The notes: generated from the sequence alone by a model not told the origin. Numbered from the stretch's first letter, positions 1-9,107 are shown. The stretch: 64,000 nucleotides of DNA from Aureivirga marina (GCF_015767265.1 NZ_JADPIB010000004.1:413045-477044), one strand, 5' to 3'. Numbers and translations: made by a program.

Positions 1-458
1 TTGGTAGTTTAGGAAATTTAACTTGGCAAGAATTAGGTGTTTTTGCGTTGGTTTATTGTATCGGAATTTCCCTTTGTTTTTTAATTATTAAACCTTTAAA
101 TAGTTTACTTCTAGGTGAAAATTATGCGAAAAGCTTAGGAACAAATATTCGTAAAACTCGAAATATTACGATTATTATTACATGTGTTTTAACTGGAGTT
201 ATCACAGCTTTTTCTGGTCCGATTGCTTTTATAGGTTTGGCTGTTCCACATTTGACAAAACTTTTATATCATACATCAAATCATAAAACTTTAATTCCTG
301 CTGTTGCACTTTCTGGAGCAATTTTGATGTTATTTTGTGATACAATTGCACAACTTCCAACTAGTGAAAATGTATTACCAATTAATGCAATTACTTCAAT
401 TTTTGGTGCGCCAATTGTAATTTGGCTTTTAACAAGAAAACGTAAAATCAGTTATTAA
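1..458 (+). CDS. FecCD-type iron-siderophore ABC permease (C-terminal part)
   Basis: The reading frame is open from base 3, so the N-terminus lies outside the window. The visible ~150 residues carry several hydrophobic segments and the typical FecCD C-terminal block (GPIAFIGLAVPHL), followed by ALSGAILMLFCDTIAQ and the short basic tail. FecCD permeases form the inner-membrane channel for Fe3+-siderophore or haem import. The ATPase gene starts 2 bp after the stop, so the two are one operon; the periplasmic binding protein is probably upstream, outside the window. Family assignment is firm, the substrate is not determined. Confidence 0.9.
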   Translation, partial: GSLGNLTWQELGVFALVYCIGISLCFLIIKPLNSLLLGENYAKSLGTNIRKTRNITIIITCVLTGVITAFSGPIAFIGLAVPHLTKLLYHTSNHKTLIPAVALSGAILMLFCDTIAQLPTSENVLPINAITSIFGAPIVIWLLTRKRKISY

Positions 459-460
459 TT

Positions 461-1255
461 TTGAAAAACGAAGAATTACATAACGTGTTGCAATGTAAAA
501 ATCTTACGATTGGATATTCTGAAAAAAAGAAAAAAACAATCATAAGAGAAGGTTTGAATTTGAATTTACCTAAAGGAAAAATGGTTTCCTTATTAGGTAA
601 AAATGGAATTGGAAAATCAACTTTATTGCGAACGATTTCTAAAATTCAACCTGCAATTTCTGGAGAAATATTTTTAAAAAATCAATCTTTAGAAGAAATT
701 TCTGCACAAGATTTAGCGAAAATTGTTGGCTTGGTTTTGACAGATCATTTACCCCCAAGTAATCTTTCTGTTTTTGAATTAATCGCTTTAGGAAGACAAC
801 CTTATACAAATTGGGTTGGTAAACTTCATGAAAAAGATATTAAAATTGTAAAAAATGCGTTGGAAATTACATCGATTTCTGATTTAGCTGATAAAAAATA
901 TTATCAATTGAGTGATGGTCAATTGCAAAAAGTAATGATTGCCAGAGCAATTGCACAAGATACAGATATTATTATTTTGGATGAACCAACTGCGCATTTG
1001 GATATTCATCATAAAATAGAAACATTTCAATTGTTAAAAACAATCGTAGAAACCACTAATAAAACAGTTTTAATTTCTACACATGAAGTGCATTTAGCAA
1101 TGGAACTTTCGGATATTTTATGGCTTTTTACTCCTGATGAATTTATCGCTGATACAACAGAAAATTGTATTGAAAGAAATGATTTAGAAAAGCTTTTTTC
1201 TTCTGATTTGATTTATTTTAATTCGGAATTAAAACAATTTCGATTACGAAAATAG
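461..1255 (+). CDS. ABC transporter ATP-binding protein, FecE/FepC type
   Basis: This 264-residue ATPase energises the permease encoded just upstream. Walker A (GKNGIGKST) is at residues 46-54, the signature is LSDGQ at 150-154 (D replaces the second G of LSGGQ), Walker B (IIILDE) is at 170-175 and the switch histidine is H208. Length and order fit the iron-siderophore uptake ATPases. The start is a TTG codon 2 bp after the permease stop; no ATG precedes the conserved region, so TTG with translational coupling is the best choice. It acts at the cytoplasmic face of the inner membrane. Confidence 0.9.
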   Translation: MKNEELHNVLQCKNLTIGYSEKKKKTIIREGLNLNLPKGKMVSLLGKNGIGKSTLLRTISKIQPAISGEIFLKNQSLEEISAQDLAKIVGLVLTDHLPPSNLSVFELIALGRQPYTNWVGKLHEKDIKIVKNALEITSISDLADKKYYQLSDGQLQKVMIARAIAQDTDIIILDEPTAHLDIHHKIETFQLLKTIVETTNKTVLISTHEVHLAMELSDILWLFTPDEFIADTTENCIERNDLEKLFSSDLIYFNSELKQFRLRK

Positions 1256-1256
1256 A

Positions 1257-1688
1257 TTAAAACTCCGTTTTTAAAAAATTTGAAAGCGATTCATTTATGA
1301 TATAATTCCAACCTTGAATAAAATTTTCTGGAGCAAAATCTGGATTTTCTTTTGCAATAGTTTCTAATCCTTTATGTGTTAATTTTAAAATAGTTTTTTC
1401 GTTTTTTTGAATTAATCCAAAAGTCAAAAAAGTGATTCCTTTATAATTTTTATATTTCCATGAATACATTAATTTTTTCAGTGGAATCATTTCTAAAATT
1501 TCACAAAGATGAAGATACTTTACACCATCTTTCTGTCCTTCAAACTGAAATTTGCAACCAACTTCTAACTTAAAATCAGGAATATCAAAATACCATTTTT
1601 TCATTAATTCTTTATCTGTAATAGCTTTCCACACATTCTCTATAGAAGTGTCAAAAGTTTTTTCTATGTGAATTGTTTTATGTTTCAT
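1257..1688 (-). CDS. SRPBCC domain protein (AHSA1-like)
   Basis: A 143-residue single-domain protein. It opens with the family start (IEKTFDTSIENVWKAITD), followed by MKKWYFDIPDFKLEVGCKFQF and a C-terminal helix after GWNYII, the layout of activator-of-Hsp90-ATPase-like SRPBCC proteins, which enclose a hydrophobic ligand pocket. Ligand and function are unknown. The gene converges on the ABC ATPase gene with 1 bp between the stops and has no obvious operon partner. A second, unrelated-sequence SRPBCC gene lies at 3090-3512. Confidence 0.85.
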   Translation of the reverse strand: MKHKTIHIEKTFDTSIENVWKAITDKELMKKWYFDIPDFKLEVGCKFQFEGQKDGVKYLHLCEILEMIPLKKLMYSWKYKNYKGITFLTFGLIQKNEKTILKLTHKGLETIAKENPDFAPENFIQGWNYIINESLSNFLKTEF

Positions 1689-1820
1689 TTTAAAAAAATA
1701 TTAGAATTTAAAGTTAAAAAAGAAATAGAGAGATTTGATTCTTGATAAAATTAAAAAGATGTAAATGTTACAAATTTCAATGTAAATCGTTGTATTGTTT
1801 AACTAAATAAAATAATATAT

Positions 1821-2255
1821 ATGAATAATAAAGAAAAAGTAGCTGTTTTAAATGATTTTAAAATAAATGTAAAAGTTAAATTAGGAATTTTATGGTCAGC
1901 TTTAATGTTTTTATACATTTATGCTGATTATTTTCGTTTGATGGTTCCTGGAAAAATAGAAAGTTTCATTGCACAAAAAAGTCCAATTGGCCCAACAACT
2001 CCAAATGTTTTAATTACATTTTCTATTTTATTAATCGTTCCAATTTTAATGATATTCCTTTCCGTTTTATTGAAACCAATTTTTAGTAAATGGTTAAATA
2101 TTATTGTTGCAACTTTTTATGCTTGTATTTCTTTGTTGATTATTTTTACGAGTATCAAAAATGAATGGCAATATTTCTTTGTGTTGTTTAATATTGTGGA
2201 AGTTGTTGTTTTTGGAATAATTATTTTTCAAGCTTTGAAATGGCCAAAGAATTAA
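1821..2255 (+). CDS. Small multi-pass membrane protein (DUF6326-like)
   Basis: A 144-residue protein with about four hydrophobic segments (roughly residues 22-38, 63-88, 91-108 and 115-138). The N-terminal block with DFKINVKVKLGILW and LYIYADYFRLMVPG resembles the proteins grouped as DUF6326, recalled from memory rather than searched. It has no catalytic motif. It stands alone between a minus-strand SRPBCC gene and an exported deaminase gene. Function unknown; inner-membrane location is inferred from hydrophobicity. Confidence 0.6.
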   Translation: MNNKEKVAVLNDFKINVKVKLGILWSALMFLYIYADYFRLMVPGKIESFIAQKSPIGPTTPNVLITFSILLIVPILMIFLSVLLKPIFSKWLNIIVATFYACISLLIIFTSIKNEWQYFFVLFNIVEVVVFGIIIFQALKWPKN

Positions 2256-2353
2256 AAATAAATATTTGAAAGTTTAATTTTTAAACCTTTTTTTAAGAAA
2301 ATAAATTTTTGAAAATCAGTAATTTTAAAAGAGTAATTCTAAATTATTTTGTG

Positions 2354-3088
2354 ATGAATACTAAATTAAAATTATTGATTTTGAGTTTTTTAATTTTGAT
2401 AAATTCTTCAATTCTTGCACAAGAAATTAAAGAAGAAAATCAAATTAGTCCAGAACAAGAAGAACTAGATCAATTTTTTATGTTGATGTCTATGGCAATG
2501 ACATATAAGTTTTGGCAAAAAGAAGCAATAAATAAAAGAGGAGCAAATATTGGAGCAATTTTAGTTGATGAAAATGGAAAAATAGTTTCTCACGGATTGG
2601 ATAGTGAATTCGTTTTAGGAAATAGAACAAAACATGCTGAAATGGTTACAATTGAAAGCTATTTTATTCGCACACAAAAAAATAATTTAGAAAAACTGAC
2701 TTTATATTCTACGATTGAATCTTGTGCGATGTGTGCTGGAGCATTAACTTTTAAAAAATTAGAAAGAGATGTTTATGGTCAAAAAGATTCGATTTTTGGA
2801 AATGCTTTTCAGCGATTACAATATAATTCTTCAGAAGATGAAAATGGTTTTCAACCTTATCCAGATAAAGTAGAATTAATGCATTCGGAAATCTCAGAAA
2901 TTAAAGAATTAGAAAAATTGCATGAAGAATTTGATTGGGAAAATAAAGCTTTACGAGATTTTTTGGTTTCAAAACCTGTGGAAGCTGTTTTTGAAAAAGC
3001 TTATGAGAAATTTTTTATATTCAATCCAATTTATCCAGAAAATAAAGAAATCATTGAAAATGCGAGAAAATATTTTCAACAATTATAA
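2354..3088 (+). CDS. Exported nucleoside/CMP-dCMP-type deaminase
   Basis: A zinc-dependent deaminase of the cytidine/deoxycytidylate superfamily. The catalytic HAE motif is H94-A95-E96 and the second zinc motif is SCAMC with C124 and C127; the usual proline before the first cysteine is serine. Residues 1-22 (LKLLILSFLILINSSILAQ) look like a cleavable signal peptide, which is unusual because most relatives are cytoplasmic. The ATG at 2354 is preferred over a TTG 45 bases upstream because it places the signal peptide at the N-terminus. The C-terminal ~80 residues are helical and not part of the core. Substrate unknown; a free base or nucleoside in the periplasm is an inference. Confidence 0.75.
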   Translation: MNTKLKLLILSFLILINSSILAQEIKEENQISPEQEELDQFFMLMSMAMTYKFWQKEAINKRGANIGAILVDENGKIVSHGLDSEFVLGNRTKHAEMVTIESYFIRTQKNNLEKLTLYSTIESCAMCAGALTFKKLERDVYGQKDSIFGNAFQRLQYNSSEDENGFQPYPDKVELMHSEISEIKELEKLHEEFDWENKALRDFLVSKPVEAVFEKAYEKFFIFNPIYPENKEIIENARKYFQQL

Positions 3089-3089
3089 A

Positions 3090-3512
3090 TTAAGACATAA
3101 ACGGATTTGAGATGTTTTTCTCTACAGCATCTTTTAAAAAATACATTAAATGTCCCCAATCTGTATTGCATTTTGCAACACTTGGACTTCCGTCTTTCCA
3201 ATTTGTATGCTCAAATCTGACCAAAGTTTTTCCGTCTTCGATTGTCTTTAATTTAAAATAAAGATACGTGTCTGTCCATTCCGGATTTTCACCAACACAT
3301 TTATATTTTACAATTGTATTTTCAATTTTTTCAATCATTCTCATTTCGAAAACGACCAAATGATTATTGAATCCAAAAATAAAAAGTTTGTCTTCCAAAG
3401 AATAACTTACATCATCTGTCCACCAAGATTTAAAACCATCAACTGTTGTAATTTTCTCAAAAACAGTTTCAATATTTCCTTTAATTTCTATTTGATGTTT
3501 AAGTGTTTTCAT
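3090..3512 (-). CDS. SRPBCC domain protein (AHSA1-like)
   Basis: A 140-residue SRPBCC protein. It shows the N-terminal strand and helix IEIKGNIETVFEKITTVDGFKSWWTDDV, a central set of strands, and the typical close FEHTNWKDGS followed by a C-terminal helix (WGHLMYFLKDAVE). Proteins of this group bind small hydrophobic ligands and are often annotated ATPase-activator or polyketide-cyclase-like. It converges on the deaminase gene with 1 bp between the stops. Specific role unknown. Confidence 0.8.
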   Translation of the reverse strand: MKTLKHQIEIKGNIETVFEKITTVDGFKSWWTDDVSYSLEDKLFIFGFNNHLVVFEMRMIEKIENTIVKYKCVGENPEWTDTYLYFKLKTIEDGKTLVRFEHTNWKDGSPSVAKCNTDWGHLMYFLKDAVEKNISNPFMS

Positions 3513-3600
3513 AAGAATTTAATTTAAAATGAAATTCAACATTAAATTAAGGAATAATTTTTATCACTTCATTTTCAAAATATTAATTATATGATAAAAG

Positions 3601-3633
3601 TTTGAGAGATTTCATGTGTTGAAATCTCTCAAA
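3601..3633 (-). terminator. Hairpin terminator of the lyase gene
   Basis: A perfect 13 bp inverted repeat (TTTGAGAGATTTC and complement) with a short loop sits 7 bp after the stop of the minus-strand lyase gene. On the minus strand it is followed by a short pyrimidine-rich tail. Confidence 0.6.
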
Positions 3634-3639
3634 TAAGTT

Positions 3640-4501
3640 TTAATTAATATTTACATTTTCTACACATAAAGAATTTGAACTGTTTTTTTCATAAATCGCC
3701 CAATGATCAATTTTGGTTTCATTTGGTAAATCATTTCTAAATTTATAATTAGAAGCTTCTAATTGATTGTTGATAAAAATAGAATAAGTTTTAGAAGAAA
3801 CATTAACTTCCAATTTTACTTTATAAGTTTGATTCGCGTTGAAATTTCTTAAATCCGTATATCCAGTTTCATTAAAAGCACTAATTTTTCCATTTTTAAA
3901 TCGAACAATACAAGCATTTTCAGACCAAGTTGTTGGATTTCCATCTGCTAATGTCACTGTTGTATTGATATTTTGATTTTCTGGAGTAATGTCCCATTCT
4001 GATGAAAAAGTATTGTTTTGAGAAACTATTGGAAAAGATTGCCAATTAGTTGTTGCACAAATTGGATTCATATTATTAGAAGAAAGTTTAAAATTTTCTA
4101 CACATAAATCACTAATAGAGTTCTTTTCATAAATCGCCCAATGATTAATTTTGGTCTCATTTGGTAAATCATTTCTAAACTTATAGTTAGATGCTTCTAA
4201 TTGATCATTAATAAAAATAGAATAGGTTTTTGAAGAAACATCAACTTCTAACTTTACTTTATAAGTTTGATTCGCATTAAAGTTTCTTAAATTAGTATAT
4301 CCAGTTTCATTAAAAGCGCTAATATTTCCATTTTTAAATCGAACAATACAAGCATTTTCAGACCAAGCTATTGGATTTCCATCTGCTAATGTAATTGTTG
4401 TATTGATATTTTGACTTTTTGGAGTAATATCCCATTCTGATGAAAAAGTATTGTTCTGAGAATCTATTGGAAAAGATTGCCAATTGTTTGTTGCACAAAT
4501 C
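3640..4501 (-). repeat. Tandem intragenic duplication, 438 bp period
   Basis: Two direct repeats of about 430 bp encode the C-terminal modules of the lyase-like lipoprotein. Landmarks such as ggaaaagattgccaatt recur exactly 438 bp apart (4031 and 4469), i.e. 146 codons. High nucleotide identity, including silent positions, points to a recent duplication or ongoing gene conversion. Confidence 0.9.
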
Positions 4502-5418
4502 GAATTTTCATTCGTTGGATCTGTGGAATCACCATTGTTAGAATTATCAGAATTATCCATTTGCGCTGGATTTACTAAATCAAACAAGTTTGTTCCAGAA
4601 GCTAATTTTACATTGTCAAAGAAAACATCATATGTTTTATCATTATCTAAATCAGTCAGACAACCATTATAAATTCCAATTTTCCACATTCCATTTTCAT
4701 TAGTTGTATAAGTTGTTTGTCCGGAGTGATTTACAAGAAGTTGGTTGTTCTTCCAAACTTTTGCAACTCCGTCATTTCCTTTTGAACGTTTAAAATGAAT
4801 CACCCAATTATTCCAAGTTCCTCTATCTAAATTTCCTAGTGGAAAATTTGTTCTACCTGTATTTGATGTTCGAACTTCCAACTCAAGCTCTTGATGTTTA
4901 TCAATATGAAATTTCATGTCCGTTCCATCTTGACCATTAAAAACAGGAATAATTTGTGATAAATTCATTCTTGCACTTGGCTGCTTATTTGGAAAATTAT
5001 TAGGAATAAATAACCTAAATCCAATCCAAAAATCTTCTTTATATCCAGCTCTTGTTGTTGGAAGAAGTTCGACACGACGTCTTAACCCACCACAACTACT
5101 AGTTACATTACTTGTCCAATCATTACAATTACTATTATCTTCATCCATGATACTTCGAACTCTCAAAACTTTATTATTGTTGTTCGCTGGATCATTTTGA
5201 ATTTTAAAACTATAATCATAGCATCCACCGTGATTATCCCATCTATCAAAAAGTTGATTTGTTGGACGTTCAAAATTGTCTGAAAAAGTTGTGGTACTTT
5301 TCGCTAAAATAGTGCTAGATTCATAATTTAAAACTGAATCGTCTTCATTTTTTTCACAAGAAAAAAAAGTTGTAGCAAGCAAACTTGCTGCTACATAATA
5401 AAATGTTTTTAATTTCAT
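3640..5418 (-). CDS. Secreted lipoprotein with polysaccharide-lyase-like domain and duplicated C-terminal module
   Basis: A 592-residue lipoprotein (lipobox ending at C21, then EKNEDDS). Residues ~45-280 resemble the heparin-lyase-like jelly-roll Polysacc_lyase family (PF14099): an FSDNFERP start, a Cys pair region, GLRRRVEL, WIGFRLFIP and the WNNWVIHFKRS and DVFFDNVKL strands. A Ser/Asp/Asn-rich linker (~285-305) leads to two copies of a ~140-residue module (307-452 and 453-592), about 90% identical, each with CAT-NWQSFP, SEWDITP, IVRFKNG and HWAIYEKNS. They resemble lectin or LamG-like binding modules (inference). It probably binds and cleaves an extracellular polysaccharide. No SusCD pair is adjacent. 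Confidence 0.75.
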   Translation of the reverse strand: MKLKTFYYVAASLLATTFFSCEKNEDDSVLNYESSTILAKSTTTFSDNFERPTNQLFDRWDNHGGCYDYSFKIQNDPANNNNKVLRVRSIMDEDNSNCNDWTSNVTSSCGGLRRRVELLPTTRAGYKEDFWIGFRLFIPNNFPNKQPSARMNLSQIIPVFNGQDGTDMKFHIDKHQELELEVRTSNTGRTNFPLGNLDRGTWNNWVIHFKRSKGNDGVAKVWKNNQLLVNHSGQTTYTTNENGMWKIGIYNGCLTDLDNDKTYDVFFDNVKLASGTNLFDLVNPAQMDNSDNSNNGDSTDPTNENSICATNNWQSFPIDSQNNTFSSEWDITPKSQNINTTITLADGNPIAWSENACIVRFKNGNISAFNETGYTNLRNFNANQTYKVKLEVDVSSKTYSIFINDQLEASNYKFRNDLPNETKINHWAIYEKNSISDLCVENFKLSSNNMNPICATTNWQSFPIVSQNNTFSSEWDITPENQNINTTVTLADGNPTTWSENACIVRFKNGKISAFNETGYTDLRNFNANQTYKVKLEVNVSSKTYSIFINNQLEASNYKFRNDLPNETKIDHWAIYEKNSSNSLCVENVNIN

Positions 5419-5709
5419 TTTAATTAAATTATTTGATTTGTATTAGAATTGAAAGCAATATTAAGGTTCAAAAAGTGGAAAAAAGTGTAGAATTATAAAT
5501 CTGAACGTATAATTGTATTAAAAATTAATAATTAGAGTTAAAAAAATAAATCAAAATATATTTAAAAGTTAAAAAATGTATTATGTGTTAATATTGAATT
5601 GATTTATTTAGAATTAAACATTTAGTTATTTATTACTTTCAAAAAAAGATTAATTTTCTTTTCTTTGATTTGAATACCGATAACACAAAAACTAAATTTA
5701 AAATACTTC
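5419..5709. other. Intergenic region, divergent promoters
   Basis: About 290 bp of AT-rich DNA between the lyase gene (minus) and the M28 peptidase gene (plus). It must hold both promoters. I see no convincing TTG/TAnnTTTG pair, palindrome or ORF in it. Confidence 0.4.
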
Positions 5710-6708
5710 ATGAAAAAAATTTCATTGTTATTTCTTGTAGGAATTTTCTTTATTGCATGTGGTGCAGTAAAAAAGAGCAAGAGAGGAGAAACATTTTACG
5801 CAGAAACAATTACAACAGAAGAATTAAAAAAAGATTTATATCAATTAGCTTCTGATGAATTTGAAGGTAGAAGAACAGGGGAGAAAGGTCAAAAATTAGC
5901 CGCAGATTATTTAGCGAATATTTACAAAGAAGAAAAAATTGAAGCTCCAAAAAATGCTGCAAATTATTTTCAAAATATTCCTAAAAAATATTTTGTTGGA
6001 CGTTCAAAAGATGATTCTGAAAATGTAGTTGCTTTTATTCCTGGAAGTGAAAAGCCAGAAGAAATTATTGTGATTTCTGCACATTATGATCATATGGGGT
6101 TAGATCATGGAGAAATTCATTATGGAGCTGATGATGATGCTTCAGGAACTTCAGCAGTTGTAGCAATTGCAAGAGCTTTCAAAAAAGCTTACGATGATGG
6201 AAATGGACCAAAACGTTCGTTATTATTTTTACATTTAACTGGAGAAGAAGAAGGATTATTTGGTTCTAGATATTATACAGAAAATCCTTTGTATCCTTTA
6301 GAAAATACAGTCGCAAATTTAAATATTGACATGGTTGGTCGCGTCGATGATGCACATAAAGATAATAGAGATTTTGTTTATATTATTGGTGCGGATAAGT
6401 TGAGTACAGAATTACACGATATCAATGAAGCTGCGAATAAAGAACATGTAAATTTAGCTTTAGATTATAAATATAATGATGAAAATGATCCAAATCGTTT
6501 CTATTATCGTTCGGATCATTATAATTTTGCAAAACATAATATTCCAATTATTTTTTATTTTAATGGAACACATGTAGATTATCATCAGCCAACAGATACG
6601 CCAGATAAAATTGATTACGAGCTTTTAAAGAAAAGAACAAAGTTAGTTTTTCATACTGCATGGGAATTGGCAAACAGACCAGAAAGAATCGTAGTTGATA
6701 AAAAATAA
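5710..6708 (+). CDS. M28 family zinc peptidase, lipoprotein
   Basis: A 332-residue member of peptidase family M28 (bacterial leucyl aminopeptidase/PSMA type). The signal peptide ends in a lipobox at C17. Metal and catalytic residues of the family are visible: H125 and D127 (SAHYDH), D142 (GADDDASGTS), the catalytic and metal glutamates E179/E180 (TGEEEGLFGS), D207 (NIDMVG) and a late histidine in the FNGTHVDYHQPTDT segment. Two zinc ions and aminopeptidase activity are expected. Because it is lipid anchored it acts at the cell envelope. It stands alone and ends in a terminator shared with the convergent DinB gene. Confidence 0.92.
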   Translation: MKKISLLFLVGIFFIACGAVKKSKRGETFYAETITTEELKKDLYQLASDEFEGRRTGEKGQKLAADYLANIYKEEKIEAPKNAANYFQNIPKKYFVGRSKDDSENVVAFIPGSEKPEEIIVISAHYDHMGLDHGEIHYGADDDASGTSAVVAIARAFKKAYDDGNGPKRSLLFLHLTGEEEGLFGSRYYTENPLYPLENTVANLNIDMVGRVDDAHKDNRDFVYIIGADKLSTELHDINEAANKEHVNLALDYKYNDENDPNRFYYRSDHYNFAKHNIPIIFYFNGTHVDYHQPTDTPDKIDYELLKKRTKLVFHTAWELANRPERIVVDKK

Positions 6709-6711
6709 AAC

Positions 6712-6744
6712 AAAAAATCCGAAGTAAATTACTTCGGATTTTTT
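6712..6744. terminator. Bidirectional terminator between M28 and DinB genes
   Basis: The stem AAATCCGAAGT / ACTTCGGATTT is flanked by A on the left and T on the right, so it can end transcription from both convergent genes. Confidence 0.85.
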
Positions 6745-6749
6745 TATCG

Positions 6750-7316
6750 TTATTCTTTTGAAATTCTTTTTTTGATTAAAGCAATTTGTCCCATATGATT
6801 TGCTTGATGTTCCATTACATGAAACCACGCCCAATAATAATTCATGCTGTTTTTTGAATCTGTCTCCAAAAGCCAAGCATCATCTTTTGTTTTTAAGTTT
6901 TCTAATGTTTTTGCTCGAACTTCATCCCAAATTTTCATGTAATATTGAATCGGTTTTCCTTTATATTTTTCTCTAGCTTCTTCACCAAGAGTTAAAGCAG
7001 TCATCCATTTTTTCTTTTCTTTCCTATTGAAATTACGATTTTCAAAAGTAAAATTTTGATAATAAGCTTCTGTTGCTGCTAAATGAATAATCATTGCACC
7101 AATTCTATTGGCATTTTCATCCAATAAATAATCTGTTTCTTCCTGATCTAAATTTTGAATATTTCTTTCAATTCTTCCTTTTAAATCTTCTAGCATAGAA
7201 ACTAAAGCGCCAATTTGTGGTGAATATCCTTTTGTATTTTCAATCTTAATTTGTGCTGAAAGATTTCCAGAAATAATAAATAATACAAATGTAAAAGAGG
7301 TAATAATTTTTTTCAT
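6750..7316 (-). CDS. DinB superfamily protein with signal peptide
   Basis: A 188-residue DinB/YfiT-like four-helix-bundle protein. The three histidines of the family metal site are visible: H78 (AMIIHLA), H170 and H174 (MEHQANHMGQI). Residues 1-22 form a clear signal peptide (FVLFIISGNLSAQ), so the domain is exported. Such exported DinB proteins recur in Flavobacteriia; the reaction is unknown, though related DinB proteins are thiol-dependent metal enzymes. It converges on the M28 peptidase gene. Confidence 0.88.
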   Translation of the reverse strand: MKKIITSFTFVLFIISGNLSAQIKIENTKGYSPQIGALVSMLEDLKGRIERNIQNLDQEETDYLLDENANRIGAMIIHLAATEAYYQNFTFENRNFNRKEKKKWMTALTLGEEAREKYKGKPIQYYMKIWDEVRAKTLENLKTKDDAWLLETDSKNSMNYYWAWFHVMEHQANHMGQIALIKKRISKE

Positions 7317-7448
7317 AAAATCGATTTTAATTTGGTTTTAAATTAAACGTTTGTTTAAAGTGTGAAATACTGAAAAATATTTCAATTCTTTTCTGAATAA
7401 AGTGTTAAAATTTAGTAAATTAGATAGAGAATGATAAATGAAGATGAT

Positions 7449-8885
7449 ATGAGAAAAACACTACTTTTTGTTAGTTTTATACTAACTTCTTTAAACTTTT
7501 TTGCACAAGATTGTCCAGATTCGGATGTAACTCTTACAACACAAGCAGAAGTGGATGCTTTTAAAACTAATTATCCAGATTGTACAGACTTTCCAAATAC
7601 ATTGACTGTTGGAGATATTGATAATGAAGATTCTACAATTGAAAATTTAAATGGTTTGTCTAATTTGATTAGTGTTCAAGGATCATTTTGGATAATAAAC
7701 AATCCCTTGTTATCGACTTTAGGAGAAATAAATCAAGAGTTTGGATTAAATAATCTTGCAGTAGTCGAAGGAGATTTAATTATTGAAAACAACGATTTAT
7801 TGACAAATGTTTCTGGTTTAGAAAATTTAGTTTCTGTTGGACAAAATTTTGCGATTCGAAAAAATACAGAGATTGCAGATTTGTATGGTTTAAATAAAAT
7901 TGCAACAGTGGATGAAGAATTTGAAATTACTGAAAATCCGAAACTAGAAACTTTTGAAGGAATTGTAGAAACATTAACTGTAAATGATTTTACAGTTGGA
8001 AATAATTTGCTTTTAGAAGATTTTTCTGGATTTATAAATGATATTATCATTGAAGGAAATATACAAATTAGTTCGAATCCGAGTTTAGCTTCTTTAATGG
8101 GACCAGACGATTCTTCTGTGATAAATTATCAAGGAGAAAATTTTGTTTTGGTAAGCAATAATGCTTTGAATGATTTAAGTGGATTGGAATTGGTAACGGA
8201 AATAAATGGAGATTTATATTTACAAGGAAATATGAATCTTTTGACATATAATGGTTTGGCTAATTTAACAACGATTGATGGAAATTTAGTTATTGTTTTT
8301 AATCCAAGTGTGACGAATTTTGTTGGTTTTTCAGGTTTACAAACTATTACAGGAGATTTTTTAGTTGCTTCTAATGAAAAATTAATAAATTTTCAAGGAA
8401 TTCCAATGTTGACAACTGTTAATGGTGTAATTTCAATTTCTTTTAATGATACTTTGGGAAGTCTGGCTGGATTTGAAAATTTGCAAACTGCTGAAAATGG
8501 AATTACGATTACAGAAAATGGTGTTTTAAATAATTGTACTGGAATTTGTAATATTCTGCTTTCTGGAGCAATTGATGGAAAGTTGTTTTTACAAAATAAC
8601 AATGAAGATTGTAGTTCTGCAAGTGATTTAAAAACACAATGTGAAGATTTAGATATTGAAGATTTAGAAGAAGATTTTAATTTAAAGATTTTCCCAAATC
8701 CAACTGAAAATTATTTAACAATTTTAGATTCTAAATTAAAAAATGTACAAATATTTGATTTACAAGGAAAAAAAGTTGTAAATTCAAATGAAAATTTCCT
8801 GAATGTATCACATTTAGAAACAGGAATTTATGTTTTAAAAGTTATTTCTGATAAAGTGTATACAGAAAGACTAATAATCAAATAA
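7449..8885 (+). CDS. T9SS-secreted protein with receptor-L/LRR-like repeats
   Basis: A secreted protein of about 478 residues. The signal peptide (RKTLLFVSFILTSLNFFAQ) is best placed with the ATG at 7449; an ATG 18 bases upstream would add six charged residues. The body has repeats of the form GLxNLxxVxGxLxIxxN, as in receptor L-domain-like solenoids of Bacteroidota surface proteins. The last ~70 residues are a type A T9SS sorting domain (KIFPNPTENYLTI, then IFDLQGKKV, LETGIYVLKV and KLIIK-like end RLIIK). The protein is therefore expected on the cell surface or outside. Ligand unknown. Confidence 0.85.
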   Translation: MRKTLLFVSFILTSLNFFAQDCPDSDVTLTTQAEVDAFKTNYPDCTDFPNTLTVGDIDNEDSTIENLNGLSNLISVQGSFWIINNPLLSTLGEINQEFGLNNLAVVEGDLIIENNDLLTNVSGLENLVSVGQNFAIRKNTEIADLYGLNKIATVDEEFEITENPKLETFEGIVETLTVNDFTVGNNLLLEDFSGFINDIIIEGNIQISSNPSLASLMGPDDSSVINYQGENFVLVSNNALNDLSGLELVTEINGDLYLQGNMNLLTYNGLANLTTIDGNLVIVFNPSVTNFVGFSGLQTITGDFLVASNEKLINFQGIPMLTTVNGVISISFNDTLGSLAGFENLQTAENGITITENGVLNNCTGICNILLSGAIDGKLFLQNNNEDCSSASDLKTQCEDLDIEDLEEDFNLKIFPNPTENYLTILDSKLKNVQIFDLQGKKVVNSNENFLNVSHLETGIYVLKVISDKVYTERLIIK

Positions 8886-8908
8886 GAAACTCTATAATTT
8901 TCGTGATA

Positions 8909-8950
8909 AAAAGCTGTTGTAAGTCCAAAAACGCAACAGCTTTTCTTTTT
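8909..8950 (+). terminator. Terminator of the T9SS cargo gene
   Basis: Stem AAAAGCTGTTG / CAACAGCTTTT around a ~12 nt loop, followed by a T-rich tail, 24 bp after the stop. Confidence 0.85.
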
Positions 8951-8993
8951 CAATAGGTTTTTATTTTTAGATTTTTAATGTTTAAAAAGAAAG

Positions 8994-9029
8994 AATGACA
9001 ATTCAGTAAATAAAAATGACAGTTCAGTA
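8994..9029 (+). promoter_or_regulatory. Direct repeat matching a LytTR-type regulator site
   Basis: Two copies of AATGACARTTCAGTA start exactly 21 bp apart (8994 and 9015). The second contains ACAGTTCAG, which fits the 9 bp half-site recognised by LytTR-domain regulators such as AgrA, and the first differs from it by one base. Two-turn spacing is typical for these dimers. The site lies about 80 bp before the TPR/DUF2141 gene and its histidine kinase operon. Confidence 0.55.
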
Positions 9030-9107
9030 TTGTTTAATTTTTAGTGTAACTTGAAAACCTGAATTTTGGAGTGTAATAATTAATCAAAGAAACCAAAAAT
9101 CAAGATC

